A stretch of 64,000 bases of DNA from positions 70,157,192 through 70,221,191 of the forward strand of contig NC_021672.1 of assembly GCF_000247815.1 (NCBI RefSeq), read 5' to 3'. Within the stretch, counting starts at the first letter, position 1. Every line of letters starts with the position of its first letter. The position numbers and the translations under genes were made by a program. The notes below the pieces were generated by a model. It was not told the DNA's origin, made no database searches, and saw only the letters and a program-made list of their open reading frames with translations. Shown piece after piece: positions 1 to 13,669 of the stretch. The stretch comes from Ficedula albicollis (taxonomy: Eukaryota > Chordata > Aves > Passeriformes > Muscicapidae).

Positions 1-989
1 ACAGACATCAGACTGCCAGTAGATGGGATGGGTGTGGGAGGGGAGGTGAGTGTCTTCACAGGCAGTTCTGAACTGTACTAACACCCTTTTACAGGAAAGT
101 AGACTTCATTTTCAGGTGAAGTTCTGCTACCCTAAGCCAAGCTGGATTTTGCTGCTAAATGAGGGACAAAACACTGCACTCAGTCTGTGATGATGGGATT
201 GTGCTACCAGAATAACAGCACCTAGTGGCTAGTCTCCAATAAGGTAAATTAGAATTCAGAATCCCTTTCTACTGAGCACAAGCATAAATTCTTGTAATCT
301 CTCTCTGGCAACATTTGAGAATATTTATGAACACTAAAACTGGCTAAGATACCACCCACACATTTTCAATGTATGATAAAGTCTCATGAGAACCTGTATC
401 TTTCAGTAAAATGCACTGCTTTAGAATCAGCAAACTGTTTTTTTGTTCCTATATTGTTCATTGGAAGGTCATTTTAAAAAGTTAACCAACATTTAAAAGT
501 CTTTTAGTGTTCCTTTTGAGCCAAACAAGCACTTCTTGTCAGGAGGTTGTTTGGATTCTAGCAATTTTTGACTCGTTGTTGTTTAATGAATTGTCATTTA
601 GACAAAAGCCTGAATACTTTGACTTCTTTTGCTTCACCCAGAAGTGATATGGGTCATGGAGCAAGCTGTCAGAAAGCAATTCAACAATTTTGCCTCTAAT
701 TGGACCCATTAACAGAGCAAGGAAACTTGCTACTCATTATTCCGAGAATAGCAACAATGCCTTTTGAAAGAGGATTAGCGGAGTAATCAAGTGTGCCAGG
801 ACTCCTCAGCTCTGAAAGCTCCTCCATTGATGCCAAGCAGCCTGAGAAGTCTGCAGGAGGAGGGAGCCTGCACAGCACTGGTGTGCTGGTGTTCAGCATG
901 GGTGACATGAATGGGGTGAAAAGTCACAGCTATTCCATGTGAGCAAGCACAGTTATAGCAATTCCTACTGGTGGGCACGGCAGAAGAAT

Positions 990-1076
990 TCATGTCTGCA
1001 AAAGCTAGCAAATTCCTCGAACCTAAAACCAAATCATGTCTGCAAAAGCTAGCAAATTCCTCGAACAAAAACCAAA
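990..1076. repeat. Two-copy tandem duplication, 44-bp unit
   Basis: The block starting at 990 (tcatgtctgcaaaagctagc) recurs at 1034. The copies differ by about two changes near their ends (cctaaaacc against caaaaacc). Confidence 0.9.
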
Positions 1077-2301
1077 GACAAAGCAAAATTCTAGAACAAC
1101 ATGGAAGGAGGGGAAAAGGCTCCTTTCCATTCTATGTGCATGGCAGAGCCTGTCTCTTTCGTGTTCCTTTCTCATACTGTGAGTTCCACACAAAGGAATA
1201 TATTGGGATCAAGCACAGAAGAGGGTAAATCTCATTATTTGAGGGCTGTAGTTTTGGAACCTGCAAGGTCTTAGAATAGCAGTATTTGTTTGTGTGAGTT
1301 GTTTTACGAGGAGAAAATGTCTCAAACGTTTATGTGGAAATTTGTTGGTATTTGTTCCTGTTGGCTGGCTGAAATTTCCATTTTGCTGGCTCTCCATTTT
1401 ATTTTTCTCTTTGCTTGCAGTAGCTTTTAGTGAGAACCAGTTAGTAAAAGAGATTTGGTGTTGCCTATTAGGGCATGCTGCAACTTTTCAGTTTGATCAT
1501 TTTAGTATATCAACCCAAATTAAGTATATTACTTATGCTGCACTTTCTGCATCTTGAGATACTTTCTGCCTGAATGGAAGCAGGCAAGGGGTGAGGACTC
1601 AAAGCAAGTTAATGTGTGCTTTGGGAAAAGTAACTTTTTCAATGATCCCATGAAATAGACCTGAGTTCTAGACAAACCCTTTATTTCTGGTTTCCTTTGA
1701 GCATATTTGCCATCTGTTTTTTGCAGTATAGTAGAATAGATGGAGAACATTTGGTTTAAGTAAACCTGGAAACTGGATGAAATAATCCTAATGACACCTA
1801 CACATTCTCACAGAGATCCTCTTTTATCTCAATCAGGAAAAGGTTCTTTTTCCATAAGAAGACATTAGGGGCTCCGCTTCTCTACTCTCAAACTACAAGC
1901 AGATGTTTAGCCTCACGCTGTTCTGCCCGTTTGTGTGCTGCTGCAAGCTTTCCATGAGCTGTAGGGGTGATTCCAACAGAAAGGTATTACCTGCTTGGTG
2001 TGCTGAGGAATCACTGGAGGTTCTCACTGTGTTATTTGGGTTCTATGTTGTCTTCTGGAAAGGGGACTCGTTAAAAGTCAGTGAAGCTGGCTGTTAGTAA
2101 CAACTGAGCAGCACAGGTCAGCTTTGTTCCTGCTCCTGTGGTTTATTAGTGGAGTGAACAATTTCATTCCAGTTCATGTTGTGCCACCTTTGCTCCTTGC
2201 AATGAATGGCTTGCTTTGCCATCAGCCTGTAAGCCCAGGTTTACAGTGCTCAGGTTCAAGGCTTTTCAAGGGTTATGTGAGCTCATTTGCTATCCAACTG
2301 G

Positions 2302-2532
2302 CAGGTTACACAGCTTCTGCAGCCCTTTCTAAGCAGACACAGCATAATGCTTTTGAGACAGACATACTCTGCTTGGACCATAGTTTAGGTTAGGTAGTAC
2401 AGCACCAGGTTACACAGCTTCTGCAGCCCTTTCTAAGCAACGATAAGGCTTAATCCACACAGACACAGCATAATGCTTTTGAGACAGACATACTCTGCTT
2501 GGAACACAGTTTAGGTTAGGTAGTACAGCACC
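2302..2532. repeat. Two-copy tandem duplication, 104-bp unit, copy 2 with a 22-bp insertion
   Basis: The block caggttacacagcttctgca at 2302 recurs at 2406. Copy 2 carries about 22 extra bases after 'ctaagca' and a few substitutions (ggaccatag against ggaacacag). It is followed about 10 bp later by another tandem pair. Confidence 0.9.
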
Positions 2533-2543
2533 TGGACTCAAAT

Positions 2544-2671
2544 GCCATTCTTGTCACAGAGAGGTGCCCAGTTCTTTTCCTGTGCCGACCAATCAGTAAA
2601 GGAACTCGCCATTCTTGTCACAGAGAGGTGCCCAGTTCTGTTCCCTGTGCTGACCGACCAGTAAAGAAACT
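2544..2671. repeat. Two-copy tandem duplication, 64-bp unit
   Basis: The block gccattcttgtcacagagag at 2544 recurs at 2608. The copies diverge in their 3' half (cctgtgccgaccaatcag against cctgtgctgaccgaccag), so this is an older event than most others in the window. Confidence 0.88.
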
Positions 2672-4754
2672 TACTTTAGGGAGACCTTTAGGGGACCTAC
2701 TGGGCAGAAGTGACTTGCACTCTGTTCTATGGGAAGTTTCTTCCTTGATTGAAAGATTCTTTTTGGTCTGCAAAGTATCACAAATCAAAGCAGGGGAACG
2801 AGTATGGAAGGGCTAGATTTGACAACTACAACTTTTAGCAGTTAAGTGTAGGTTGTTTCTGTCTTTTAAACATGACACAGCTTTTTCACCCCCTGACTTG
2901 TTTAATTCTTTGTGCTGGTTTCTTTCTCCTGTGAAATTAATTCTTTTGGCTCCTGTTCAATATGGTGTTAAGTGCCTACTTAATCCTTTGCAGTAGTTTA
3001 AGTTGCTGAAAAGAGAGGAAGCCTGAGCTATTGCTTAGAAACCAGGACGGAGCTGTTAGAATGGTAGGAGCTTCATGCTACAGACAGGCTTGCCGTGTGA
3101 CAGTAGGCAAATAGCCTGGCCTGGTTTCCCTTCAGCATCTCCCTGTGTGCAGATGAGTGTTCCTCACTCCCCTTGCAGGGGGTAGCATGAGGTGTCTGCC
3201 AGTGGGGTTTGGGGGGCTTTGAGAACTGCCTTTGAAAGATGAACATTGTCACTGCAGTGAGCGCTGGATGGCTGGACACGTTTGACAGCACTCTGTGGAG
3301 TGAAGAAATGAGTGGGACTGAGTTTTGTAACAAAGTGGAGACAGTTTCCCAGACAGCTTTTGAAGCTCAGTTCTATAGATAGTTTTAATATGTGTTAATT
3401 TAGACACAATACAAGGTGCCACAACTTCAGAAGTTAGAGCATGGGCTGAATCAGGCAGACCTAGTGGAACATTCCTAGTGCTGTCCCAAAGTCAGAACTG
3501 AGATGTGGAATTTGAGAGCCTCAGATAATTGCATACTGTGTTTAACTCAGTTTTCTCTTTGAGTCAGTTTAGGTGGAGCAGTTTGACTTACAAACACTGT
3601 TAGGTGAGAGAACTCTCAGGAGGGCTGTTTTAAATTGCTTACACATAATTCCTATTTTTCCAGCAGCTCAAAGCAGCAAATATGGGTGACAAAACTTCCT
3701 CTCCCAACAGGTGGAAGATGGAGCCTGAAAAGAGGCAAGACTCATAAGAGGAAGGCCAAGGAAAGCAAAAAAAGAGAGAGCATTTTGCTAGTCTCTGACA
3801 AAGACTGATATGATTTTTGGTATTTTTTATGTTTTGATGATTAGATCTGTAGAGATGTAGGACACTACAAATGCAATGGTACAATTTGCCGTGAGAATAC
3901 TAAGAAAAAGATGTGGAGGCTGAAATTCAGATCCAGCTTAGCACTTTTTGCAGTAAAGTTTTTTGGATCTAGAGCTCATTTAGGAAGGGAGAGAGGCACA
4001 GGTTCAAGTTCCCACTGATTCAGAGCAAAGGTTTTCCTCTCCAGTCGCTCAGAATTAGGCAGAAAAGGAACACAGCTCACTCAGTCATCCACATGCCATA
4101 TCAACAATCAGAAAAGCCTGTTCTGCAGGTCATTTATACAACAATCAGAGGTCTCCTTTTGGCCTTCTGGCACACTCTTGAGAGGATGATGTAAGACAAG
4201 GTATGAGATAACTAAACACAGAGATCATTCCTACTGATCTTTTCCTTTCAAAGGGAATTTAGCCCTGCTGAGAAGTTCAGAGTTGACATCACTGAGGTCT
4301 GAGATTTCCAGTTTACCTCAGAAAACAAGTATAGCACAGGCTGTGGTGGCTCAGGCTTCCATGGAATGCCTCAGCAAATCATCATCACCCCTCACCCAAA
4401 GGGATGTACCACAGGAGCACAGGGATGTGTTCCTGCATCCACCACTTCCTTCTTTCAAACTGTCTTCAGCCTAAGAATCAAAGGTCTTTCCAGACACTCC
4501 TAAATAATGTTCCTGCCACCTACAAGAAGTTCACTGATCTCAGTAAGGAAGTGGGGCAAGTACTTCTTTTTTTTCCCTGAAAGTGAAGTACTCACCACCT
4601 GCTACTGCCAGCTGTTCCTGCTCTCAGCATAGGCTTAGTGGGACACAGTAAGTCAGGTAGGACTTTGTAATACCGGCACACAAACTGAGGAGAGATTCGG
4701 TGGGACAGTTGACACCTCTCTTGCTGCTGTTTCAGTCTTTTTGTGGCTCGTGCT

Positions 4755-4900
4755 GGATGAGATTGGCTCAGTTGGTTGGAGCACGGTGTTGAAAATACCA
4801 AGGTTACAAGCTCAAGCCCCATATGATATGAGCTGTTCACTTAAGAGTTGGACTTGATGATCCTTGTGGGTCCGTTCCAACTCAGAGTATTCTATGATCT
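4755..4900 (+). mobile_element. tRNA-Ile-derived SINE with CR1-like 3' tail (TguSINE1 type)
   Basis: The left part resembles tRNA-Ile: an A-box-like stretch (ttggctcagttggttggagc, 4763-4782) is followed by cggtgttgaaaataccaagg and a B-box-like stretch (ttacaagctcaagcccc). The right part, from about 4848, is the standard CR1 3' end (ttggacttgatgatccttgt, then tccaactcagagtattctatgat). A tRNA head joined to a CR1 tail is the plan of TguSINE1, a SINE mobilised by CR1 in songbirds (established knowledge). It is too diverged in the anticodon and acceptor regions to be a working tRNA gene. The exact 5' end is uncertain by about 10 bp. Confidence 0.8.
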
Positions 4901-5846
4901 GGAAATAAATATTATGTATTGTGGATTCTATGTGAGTCACGAATTTTTCAGAACTGTGTGCCTTGCACGCATTATCTCTCTCTAAACCCATGCTCAAGAA
5001 ATATTCAGGATGAAATCATTAGGGGCTCTTTAGATCAGGCTGTTGATTCTGCCACCCATATTAAAATATTTCCATTTGAAAGTGTTTAGCCAAATGTAAA
5101 AAGCTTGAAGACAGGGAGGACAACATAGGCATTGCTACAAGAGGCTGCTGTGTGAGACACCATATTGTTTATTGATTCTCCCACTTGCAATGTCAATAAA
5201 TGACATTTCTCATGCCACAGATGGAAGAGTAAGATCTGTTCATAAGTAAGAAGAGCCTTCATTTGGATGCAGATAGTTAGCTTTGAGTCAGGACAGCCCG
5301 TAAGAGCTGAATTGGCTAGGATTCACTGCATGAGACTTGAAATCAGATTATATACAAACTCAGTGGAAATACTGTTTTAGTGGGAGCTGGAGGAGATCCC
5401 AGATGAATAACAATCAGATTCCCTTTCAACCCTTGCTCTTGGACAGCTGCTTCTTTTGTATGTGCTGGGAAAGATTAAAAAGTTTGGAAACAGTATTCAT
5501 ATGGTGCCTTATCACAGTTCTGGGGCATTCTCTGTCCTTCTCACTGCACAGAAGTGCTAGCAGTTTAGTAAGACCAAGGTTTGGCATTCAGGAGTGTGAT
5601 GTTAAAGGATTGTGTACAGCCAGCCAGGGTACATTCTGTTTCAATCAAACCTGTTCTCCCTTGGAAAAACTTAAAGGACAAAGGATGATTAGATGTAGAA
5701 TCGATGCCTACACAAGCAAGTAGGTGGTCAAAGACACTGCAAGCTTTATTTACCCTTCTCTGGCTGGCATATTGACAGCACTTATTATATTTTTCCTCTG
5801 AAAAGAGTAAGAATTCCATAGAGGCCTCTAAACTCCTTCCTTATAT

Positions 5847-5994
5847 TATGTACCTTGGATTCAACATTGGGGTGTCGCTGTGTGTCATGGGAAATTCTTT
5901 AATCCTCTGAAATCCTTGCTTATGTACCTTGGATTCAACATTGGGGTGTCGTTGTGTGTCATGGGAAATTCTTCAATCCTCTGAAATCCTTGTA
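5847..5994. repeat. Two-copy tandem duplication, 74-bp unit
   Basis: The block tatgtaccttggattcaaca at 5847 recurs at 5921. Two C/T transitions separate the copies (gtcgctg/gtcgttg and ctttaat/cttcaat). Confidence 0.92.
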
Positions 5995-6869
5995 GATTTT
6001 TTGCTAATAGGCAAACTCTCAGCACATGTATGTTTTTCTTATGCTTTATTTATGGGATAACTTGTAGTATGGTTAACCTTTGCTAGAATCTCTGATCCTG
6101 TGAAAAGCAAACTGCTCCAGGCAGTACTTAACAATGGTACCTGAAACATGCAATGGAGTCATAGCCAATAGTTACACCCTATGGCTAAAGCAGAAAAAAC
6201 CCCTATTTTTTTCCTCTACTGATGCCTTTTATACAGTTCAGCATTGTTTTGCTAAGAGACTTGGGCTGTCCTATGATAGTACCAAGTATGAGATCTCAAT
6301 AAATGCTAAAAAAAGCGTGGTCCATTCAAGTGCAGCATAACCACAAGACTCCAATCTGTAATGCAACCTGTTCAACAAGATGGGAAGTTCTGTCTGCATT
6401 GAACTGAGAGTGGGTCACTGTTTGGAAGTGAGCATGGAAATAGAATCCAAGTCCTGCTATCATAAGACCTAATGAGACAGAGTCTTCTACTTAAGTTATT
6501 TCAAGAGCATAAGTTTGGCAAGGAAAAATATTGCTATTCTAAGACCTTGGAGGTTCCAAAATAACATCCTGCTAGAACATCCCAACGTAGTCTTCCACTG
6601 AGCCTTGTCTGTGCTGGATTGAAACTAGCAATATGATCTTCACTGCCTTTGTACTGTATTAGTGTAGAGACACAAGAATAAAATTGTTATGGCAGTGGTT
6701 GTTCCTGGAGAGAAAGGAATGAAAATACCTAGCTATGAGGCCATATAAACAGGGTCTGTAATATCTTATATATTCCAGTTATTCTGGTAAGTTACTTTTG
6801 AAAAAAAAAATAGATGGTGATTGTCAAGAAACTTAAAAGGGTGGGAAAATTCAATTGTTCTGCTCAAAG

Positions 6870-7160
6870 GTATAAAGCCTGATGACCCCAAGTTGGGTGG
6901 GAGTGTTGATCTGCTAGAGGGTAGGAGGGCTCTGCAGAGGGATCTGGACAGGCTGGATACACAGGTCAAGAGCAGTGGTGTGAGGTTCAACAAGGCAAAG
7001 TCCTTGCAGGTTCCTCTCCTTGGGTAACAGCAACCCCCTGCAGTGCTACAAGCCAGGGGAAGAGTGGCTGGAGAGCTGCCCATTGGAAAAGGTCCTGGGG
7101 GTGCTGGTCAACAGCAGCAGAACATGAGCTTGTGTGGTCCCAGGTGGCCAAGAAGTTCAA
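6870..7160 (+). mobile_element. CR1 LINE fragment, end of the reverse-transcriptase ORF region
   Basis: The stretch matches the 3' part of CR1 ORF2 as remembered: gatgaccccaagttgggtgg, then gtgttgatctgctagagggt, ctctgcagagggatctggac, gaggttcaacaaggc, gaagagtggctggagagctg, ctgggggtgctggt and aggtggccaagaag, all in + orientation. It is a degraded fragment with indels and stop codons, truncated at both ends, with no 3' UTR attached. It cannot encode a protein. The boundaries are approximate. Confidence 0.88.
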
Positions 7161-7345
7161 TTTATTAAAAACTTATTTTGATGAGGTTGTTTTTTATATG
7201 AGAAACTTCACTGTCTCTTCAGAACACCTTTTGTACAGCTCTGGGATCTCTTCACGCACTACACACCTTTTATACCACACAGCTGCTGCCAAAACTGGAA
7301 TTTCCCCCACCACACAGCTTCCAAGGCTAAACTAGACTCTAGGTA

Positions 7346-7379
7346 GAATGTGTTCACCACAAGAATGTGTTCACCACTT
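7346..7379. repeat. Short two-copy duplication, 17-bp unit
   Basis: The block gaatgtgttcaccacaa at 7346 recurs at 7363 (gaatgtgttcaccactt). Confidence 0.8.
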
Positions 7380-10300
7380 CAACAGCTCCAGGTGCTAAAG
7401 CAACCACAGATGCAGATACAGCCACTGCTGTTGCCTTTTCCCAGGATGGGAAGTATTGTCACATGCAGGATCTGGAACCATCACTGATGTAGCTTCACAG
7501 CTGAAGTGTGAAAGCACAAATAGCACTGCCAGCTTATACTGAGCCACATGGTGTCAGCTTGTGCTACAGCCCTGCTGGCACCAGCGTACTGAAGAGAACT
7601 TGTTAAATCTCAGTTGTTAGAGGAGATTGCCCAGCTGTAAGTACCACAAAGTTCAAAATGTCTGCATCAGCCATCTTGTTTCAGGAGCAGAAGCATAATC
7701 AATCCCACAGCTCCTCACTCTGAATTCTAGTATTTATGAAACTCTCCTGAAATATCTCTGCAGAAATCAGGCTCTTGCAATAGAGGAAAATCTCTTATGT
7801 TTCTAGAACCACACCTTATAGGCATTTTTTTTCTTCCAAATACAAAGGGTTCCAGCACATGGTAGGAAGTTCCAAGCTTCATTAAGTACAGAACAGTTGT
7901 GGTTTTGCAAGTGAAATGCTTAGCAAGTTGAGTCCCCAGAAGGCAGGGGAATAGCTGGAATAAGGCATTACAGAGATATCCAGTAGTACAGACACACATA
8001 AGTAGCTCATCTAATTCCAGGGAAACTGTACATATGGTTGCAGGTGCAGGCTGTATAGTTTCCCACAGTCATCACTGACTGAAGCACTGCTCCTTTGGCC
8101 AGGTATTTGTATATATCTTTGGCCAGATATATATCTGTATCTACCTATCTATATATGAGTTGGCTGACATTGGTATCTTGCTCTGTGATAGGGCATGGAT
8201 GAACAGTTACTATATGCAAGGGTAAGAGATGCCTTCTCCATTTTTGTGGTAATTTTTTCCCAGTTTTGCTGCACCAGAAAGAGTATAAAATAATCCAGCT
8301 CCTGGGACTAGGACTAACCTAAATTGTCATTGTCTTGATAAATTGACTTGACAGAATATTGTATGTCTTACTAGTTATAAATTTTAGGAATTATTGAACA
8401 GTTAAGATGGGCAAAGGTAACAACTTTCATACATTTTCCAAATCTTAGAACACCTCATTAATTCCATCTGTTCTTCTGCAACTTTAGCAAGGTCAGGATT
8501 TTATGAAGCTGTGAAATCTCCTCTTAACTGAAATTCAAGTATCTGTGATGGTCATGTGCTGAGCATTCAAGTTGCATCCTCTCCCCATTTGCATTGGTGC
8601 CAAATGGTACTTTCTTTCCAGGGCAATTACTTATGCAAATACAGCTGGTCTTGGTGTCAGCCAGCTGCTTTGTCCCCAACCAGCCTCCAACACTGCCTGT
8701 TTTCCATATGTCAAGGCCCTGGTGGAAGCATGTGGGTGTGTGTGGAAGGGAAATGGGCAAATTGAATTTCCTCTGAAGGAGTGGTGACTATTGCTATCTG
8801 TCCCTTGAGGCATTAGAGTCAGCTCTGCTAGTGGGCCTGTACTTTTCCTCTGCTCTTCTCTTTCCCACAGGAGAAGCAATTCAGCTCTCTATCATCAGGG
8901 AACAGCACCATTTAGCTTGGGTATGCCAGCAGGCAACCTATGTCCAGTTCTGCATTCCTAATTCTCCTTGAAGTCCTTCCCCGTTAGGAAATCACTCCAC
9001 TTTCAGTTATGGGGTCACTGATGCTGCAGCCCCAGATACCTGTAGGTGTGGTAGTGACTGGGTTTCCAGAGCCAAAGCCCCAAACTACAGCTTTAAAGCC
9101 TTCTGCAAGCCAAGCCCAGATCTTCCTCATTGCCTCCTGCAGTTCTTGTATTAGAGTTTTGTGTCAAGCCTCAACAGCAGAGCTGGGGCAGCTCAGCTCC
9201 TGGCAGCAGGATTTACTGCACAGAGCAATCCTGAAAATGCTTGTTGAGCGTGCAGTATAACATCACCACTGACATTTAGTGCATCAGCCCAGCGTGGTAC
9301 GATCGAGCTTTTCAGCTTGTCTTTAGCTGCTGGTGCAATTCACTGTCATGCTGAGCTGGTTTCCAGTGTGGAACACAGAGCTGCCTGTGGGGGCAGAGAG
9401 CTGCAGGGGAACCAGCAGCACATCTGGCCATGCAGGGCCAGCCAGAGACAGGTCTGCAGCAGACAGTGCTGCCAAGGGCCACAGAGAGCTCAGAGGTGAG
9501 CTATGGATGGAGCTGATTTGCATGTTTATGAGATTCTGCATTACTGAACAGCACTCCTTCATTTACTTTTGTGTCATTCTCCTGTGCTAGGCACACTTTG
9601 ATTTTAGCCTCTGGAAAATTCCAGGGCTTTCTTCCTGTACTGAGGGGTTAAGCATGAGTGAGAAGCCAGTAAAAAGTGTAAGCTTGATTAAAAACAGATG
9701 AAATACTCAGTCATAATAAAAATCCTTTTACTGAGTCCAATTCTGACACATTCAAAAAGTAAAAATAATTTATTCTTACTGAGGAAGAGACCTAAATTCC
9801 ATTTATATCTCACAGTCCCAGTAATTATGAATGGGTTCGCCAATTCCACAAACACAAGTCTTTTGCTTTTTTTTTAGTGTTCATACATATTGACCCAAAA
9901 TAGGACAGAGGAAAAAAGGTGTTTGCTCTGCTAGCAGAGCATTCAGGCAGAGTGCTGGTTCTGGATCTCTTCAGAAGGACCACATACTCATTGGTATGAG
10001 GCTGGCAAACTATAATTATTATATGAAGTCCTGGAAGGGATTTGAAAAATGCTTATCAGTGTATTTAAAAGTGAACTTTTGCTGGTTATTTTAATTGTAT
10101 GTAATTATAAATCTATTATTTGAACAAAGAAGAAAGGACCTTTGCATAGTACAAAATGGAAGAGGTATGAAAAGATGTTTCAAACTCAGGAAGATCTCTA
10201 TCAGCATGCATTTACTGACACATAATTATTCAATTATTATATAATCTTTTAAAAAACAATGATATTGATGATACTTGCAAGTGAGGAATGTTGTCTTGGA

Positions 10301-10555
10301 AAAGATCACATGTTATCTTTGAAAAAGAGCTTTCTATTAAGAATTTATTTGACACAGTTTCTGTTTATGGTAATTATTTAACTGAAATTATTTCAGGAAC
10401 TTACACAAACTCCCCCTCACACATGCTTTGGATTCTTAGCAGCTTCCTAGTTGTGATATCTGAAGTTTAGTTTTGGCTACAACTTATGAAACCTCTGCTC
10501 ACTGCAGTGAGTGCTGTGTGTGTCACCAGAGGATCCCCCCCACATGATCAGATGT

Positions 10556-10580
10556 GCACAAACACACACACACACACACA
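10556..10580. repeat. CA dinucleotide microsatellite
   Basis: A (CA)n tract of about 24 bp (acaaacacacacacacacac...) in non-coding DNA. Confidence 0.9.
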
Positions 10581-11696
10581 AAGAGGATCAGACAGCTTTT
10601 TTATACAGTAGCTTCTTTTCCTGAGTGGCACTACTCAACCTTCTAGAAAGCCAAAGAAAATGACATTGTCTAGCAAAAAAAGTCATCAACTGTTTCCACC
10701 ACTGACAGAGGATCTGAAGAGGCTGAAGGTGCATATTGGACTGCATAGTCCAACATACAGTGTTTCCTCCTCCCATGGCCACTTTGGCCTCTTCCTTTTT
10801 GTGCCTACAGGCACCAATCCAATTAGCAGACAAACATCCCAATTTAAATGGGGTGAATGGACTCCCAATTGACATGTCATGCAACAATATTTCAGGAGAC
10901 ACAGGCCCCCAGTCCCTCTAGCAGCTGATGACAAACTCTCTTCTCCCCAGGAAGTTATTTCCTGAAAATTTATTATCAAGTTCTATCATATCCCCCGTGT
11001 CTGTCCCTACTGTCCCTTAGGAAAGAAAAGAAACTTCTGAGTGAATCACTTCCACTGGACACATAGGGGAGCATGAGACTCATCCTCCATAAACCCAAAG
11101 AGTATTTCATCAACAAGTAATTGTGTAAGAGGCACCAACACAGCAAGATCAGATACGAGTACCCCTCCACAGAGAGCTAGCTAGCTTTTCCCAGGCCATC
11201 CAAATCTCCCAAATTAGAATGTTTTGTTCTGTCCAATTTAAGTACTATTTCCAAATCCCTTCAGGCTGCTATCTTTTATGAAGGCACTGCATGTGGAATA
11301 TATTACATTTAACTACTTTAAGGATCCAACCTTATACAGTACGTTTGATCTTCAATTTCCTTCTATGGACAATTTCTCTCATCTAGACTGTCTCTGGTTA
11401 TAACAGAAGTAGTCCACAGATAAATTATGAGTTTATTCTCCTTAGTTCACCTTGAGTAACTTATTTCATCCCATCATAGCTGAAGCATCAAGAGCCACAA
11501 AACTGCCCAAAGTAATGCCCTAGCTAGCATGAGAAATGCTGAAAGTGGGTCCAAAACCTGGTTTCAGACTTTGCTTCTGTCTGTCACAAGAAGACATCAG
11601 TCAGCCTGGACCCAGAAGCCAGTATGGACTCTTCCCCTGCAGCTGATTCCTGTGCACGTCACATTCCTTTTCTCACTCTTGCCCATTTCCAGGAAA

Positions 11697-11818
11697 ACCT
11701 GCAGTTAGCCCAACCATACCTGGTAGACATAACAAATGGATGAGATTTCCTTCAAGTACCTGCAGTTAGCCCAACCATACCTGGTAGACTTAACAAATGG
11801 ATGAGATTTCCTTCAAGT
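11697..11818. repeat. Two-copy tandem duplication, 61-bp unit
   Basis: The block acctgcagttagcccaacca at 11697 recurs at 11758. One difference was noted (tagacataac against tagacttaac). Confidence 0.93.
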
Positions 11819-12945
11819 TTCTGGGTAACAAAATGGACTTGTCAGCAGCAATTTTCATTGAATACAGTGAATTCACAGGAGACATTTTAATGTCAAGTGG
11901 CCTGTCACCCAAGAGAAAACCATTCTGTGGTTTAAAGTGTTTAGGTCCATGGCAGGGGAACGGGCCCTGCTGAGCCAGAGCATGAGGCCACAGTTCATTT
12001 TCACCATTTACCAGATGCATTGCTGACTCTGATCCCAAGGCTCAGAATGCCACCTTACATTAAAGAGGGTCTATCACTACATGCTCAGAGCCTCTGTACA
12101 CATCCACAGGCGTGTGTCTACTGGTCATGTTCTTTGCACTGAAATTGGTGCAAAGCACCACAGTTTGTTTCTGAAATCCATGCACCCATCTGCCAGTCAT
12201 GCCACATTTTGCCCCAAGAATTTCTTCAAGGTGAAAGTGAACAGGAGAAATCCCTATCACTTATATGGGCTAAAGTAAGCTGAGAAACCAACTGTTCAGG
12301 AAGATATGGCATTAATCTCCCCATCCCTAGAAGCAGATGGTGATAAATGAATGGCACATTTGACATATCTGTTGTAGTCACCCATCGAGTTAACCAAAAA
12401 AAGATCAGATCGCAGCAGCATTGGCTCAGACCCTCTTCCTCTAACACAGGAAATTCCATTTCCCCAGCACGGTGCTCTGTGCTTATCCTTGCAAGCTGTG
12501 CTGTTCTGAAGCCCCCACAATAGCTCCCAGACACACATTTGCGTCAGTGTCACATTGGATTGTCACTTCCCAAACAGTAGTGTATGCATATGATATTTTA
12601 TACCAGCAAGGGCAACTTGTTTTAAGGTATTTTATAGGGTCTCTAAAATCGACATATTCTAGTGAGAAACTGCAAATACTCTGGAGATGGGAATGCTATC
12701 TTCATCCCCTCCCCAAACACTAAAAAAAGAAATGTATAGTAATGCTATGCAAAGGGTATGACTTAAAATGGATTTTTGTACCAAAAAAGAAGATGATGAT
12801 TAAGCAGGGACTAGATAAGTTTTAGAGGATGAGCACTGATCTTTTGATAATCAAATTTATAGAGATGGAAGAAGATTTTCTCCAACACTCATTAGATGAT
12901 CAAGGCAAGCCAAGTTCCAGACTACAAAACATATTTGATTTTTCG

Positions 12946-13145
12946 TTTTTGGCAGGCAAGCAGAGAGAATGGATGCTCCTGGCAAATTCTCCCCTCTTCT
13001 TCCCTTCTAGCATGACTTTGGGTGGTGGAGAGAAGAAGGCAGAACTTTTTGGCAGGCAAGCAGAGAGAATGGATGCTTCTGGCAAATTCTCCCCTCTTCT
13101 TCCCTCCTAGCATGACTTTGAGTGGTGGAGAGAAGAAGGCAGAAT
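12946..13145. repeat. Two-copy tandem duplication, 100-bp unit
   Basis: The block tttttggcaggcaagcagag at 12946 recurs at 13046. Three transitions separate the copies. The duplication produces repeated peptides in the open frames that cross it (12922-13341), but nothing suggests that these are coding. Confidence 0.93.
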
Positions 13146-13669
13146 GGTTTTGAGAATTCTGAAGAGCTGTAGAATGACAGGCACTCAGGTGGACTGAAAG
13201 AGGGGCTACAGTGCATCCTGGCAAGGCTGGGCATGTCTGTGTATGTCGTACATTCATCCATCGTGCTGCCACTGCACACTGGGGTTCCTTCAGCAGTCTG
13301 CTTGAGATAGGCAGGACTATGTGCTGCAATTCAGACATCATTGAGACACATCTTCCTTTTTGTCATGCAATTAACAGGCACTAGTCTGAAATAAGTCAAG
13401 AAAATTTTTGATCCCTGAATCCCAGCAACACTAAGGTTTGGATTGTAGTAGTTGAGGAAATGTAAAATAAAATTATACTGATGCTGAAAGATTTTTAGCT
13501 TTTTATATTTTTCATATATTTGTAGCTTTGTAGATTTCTAATGCATGGCTGTAGCTCATATTACTTTTAATACCCTTTCCCCCTACATTTTGGAACAATA
13601 AGATAACATTCTAACTAAATTCCTGAAATACTGTTTAGTCTTATTCCAAGAAAAGAACTAACTAAAAAG

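Noticed and set aside
4755..4830. A tRNA-Ile gene
   Set aside because: The anticodon and acceptor regions are degraded and a CR1-type tail follows directly, so it is a SINE.
12922..13341. Open frame with an internally repeated peptide
   Set aside because: The peptide repeat is produced by a 100-bp DNA duplication, and the repeat occurs in more than one frame. No coding signature.
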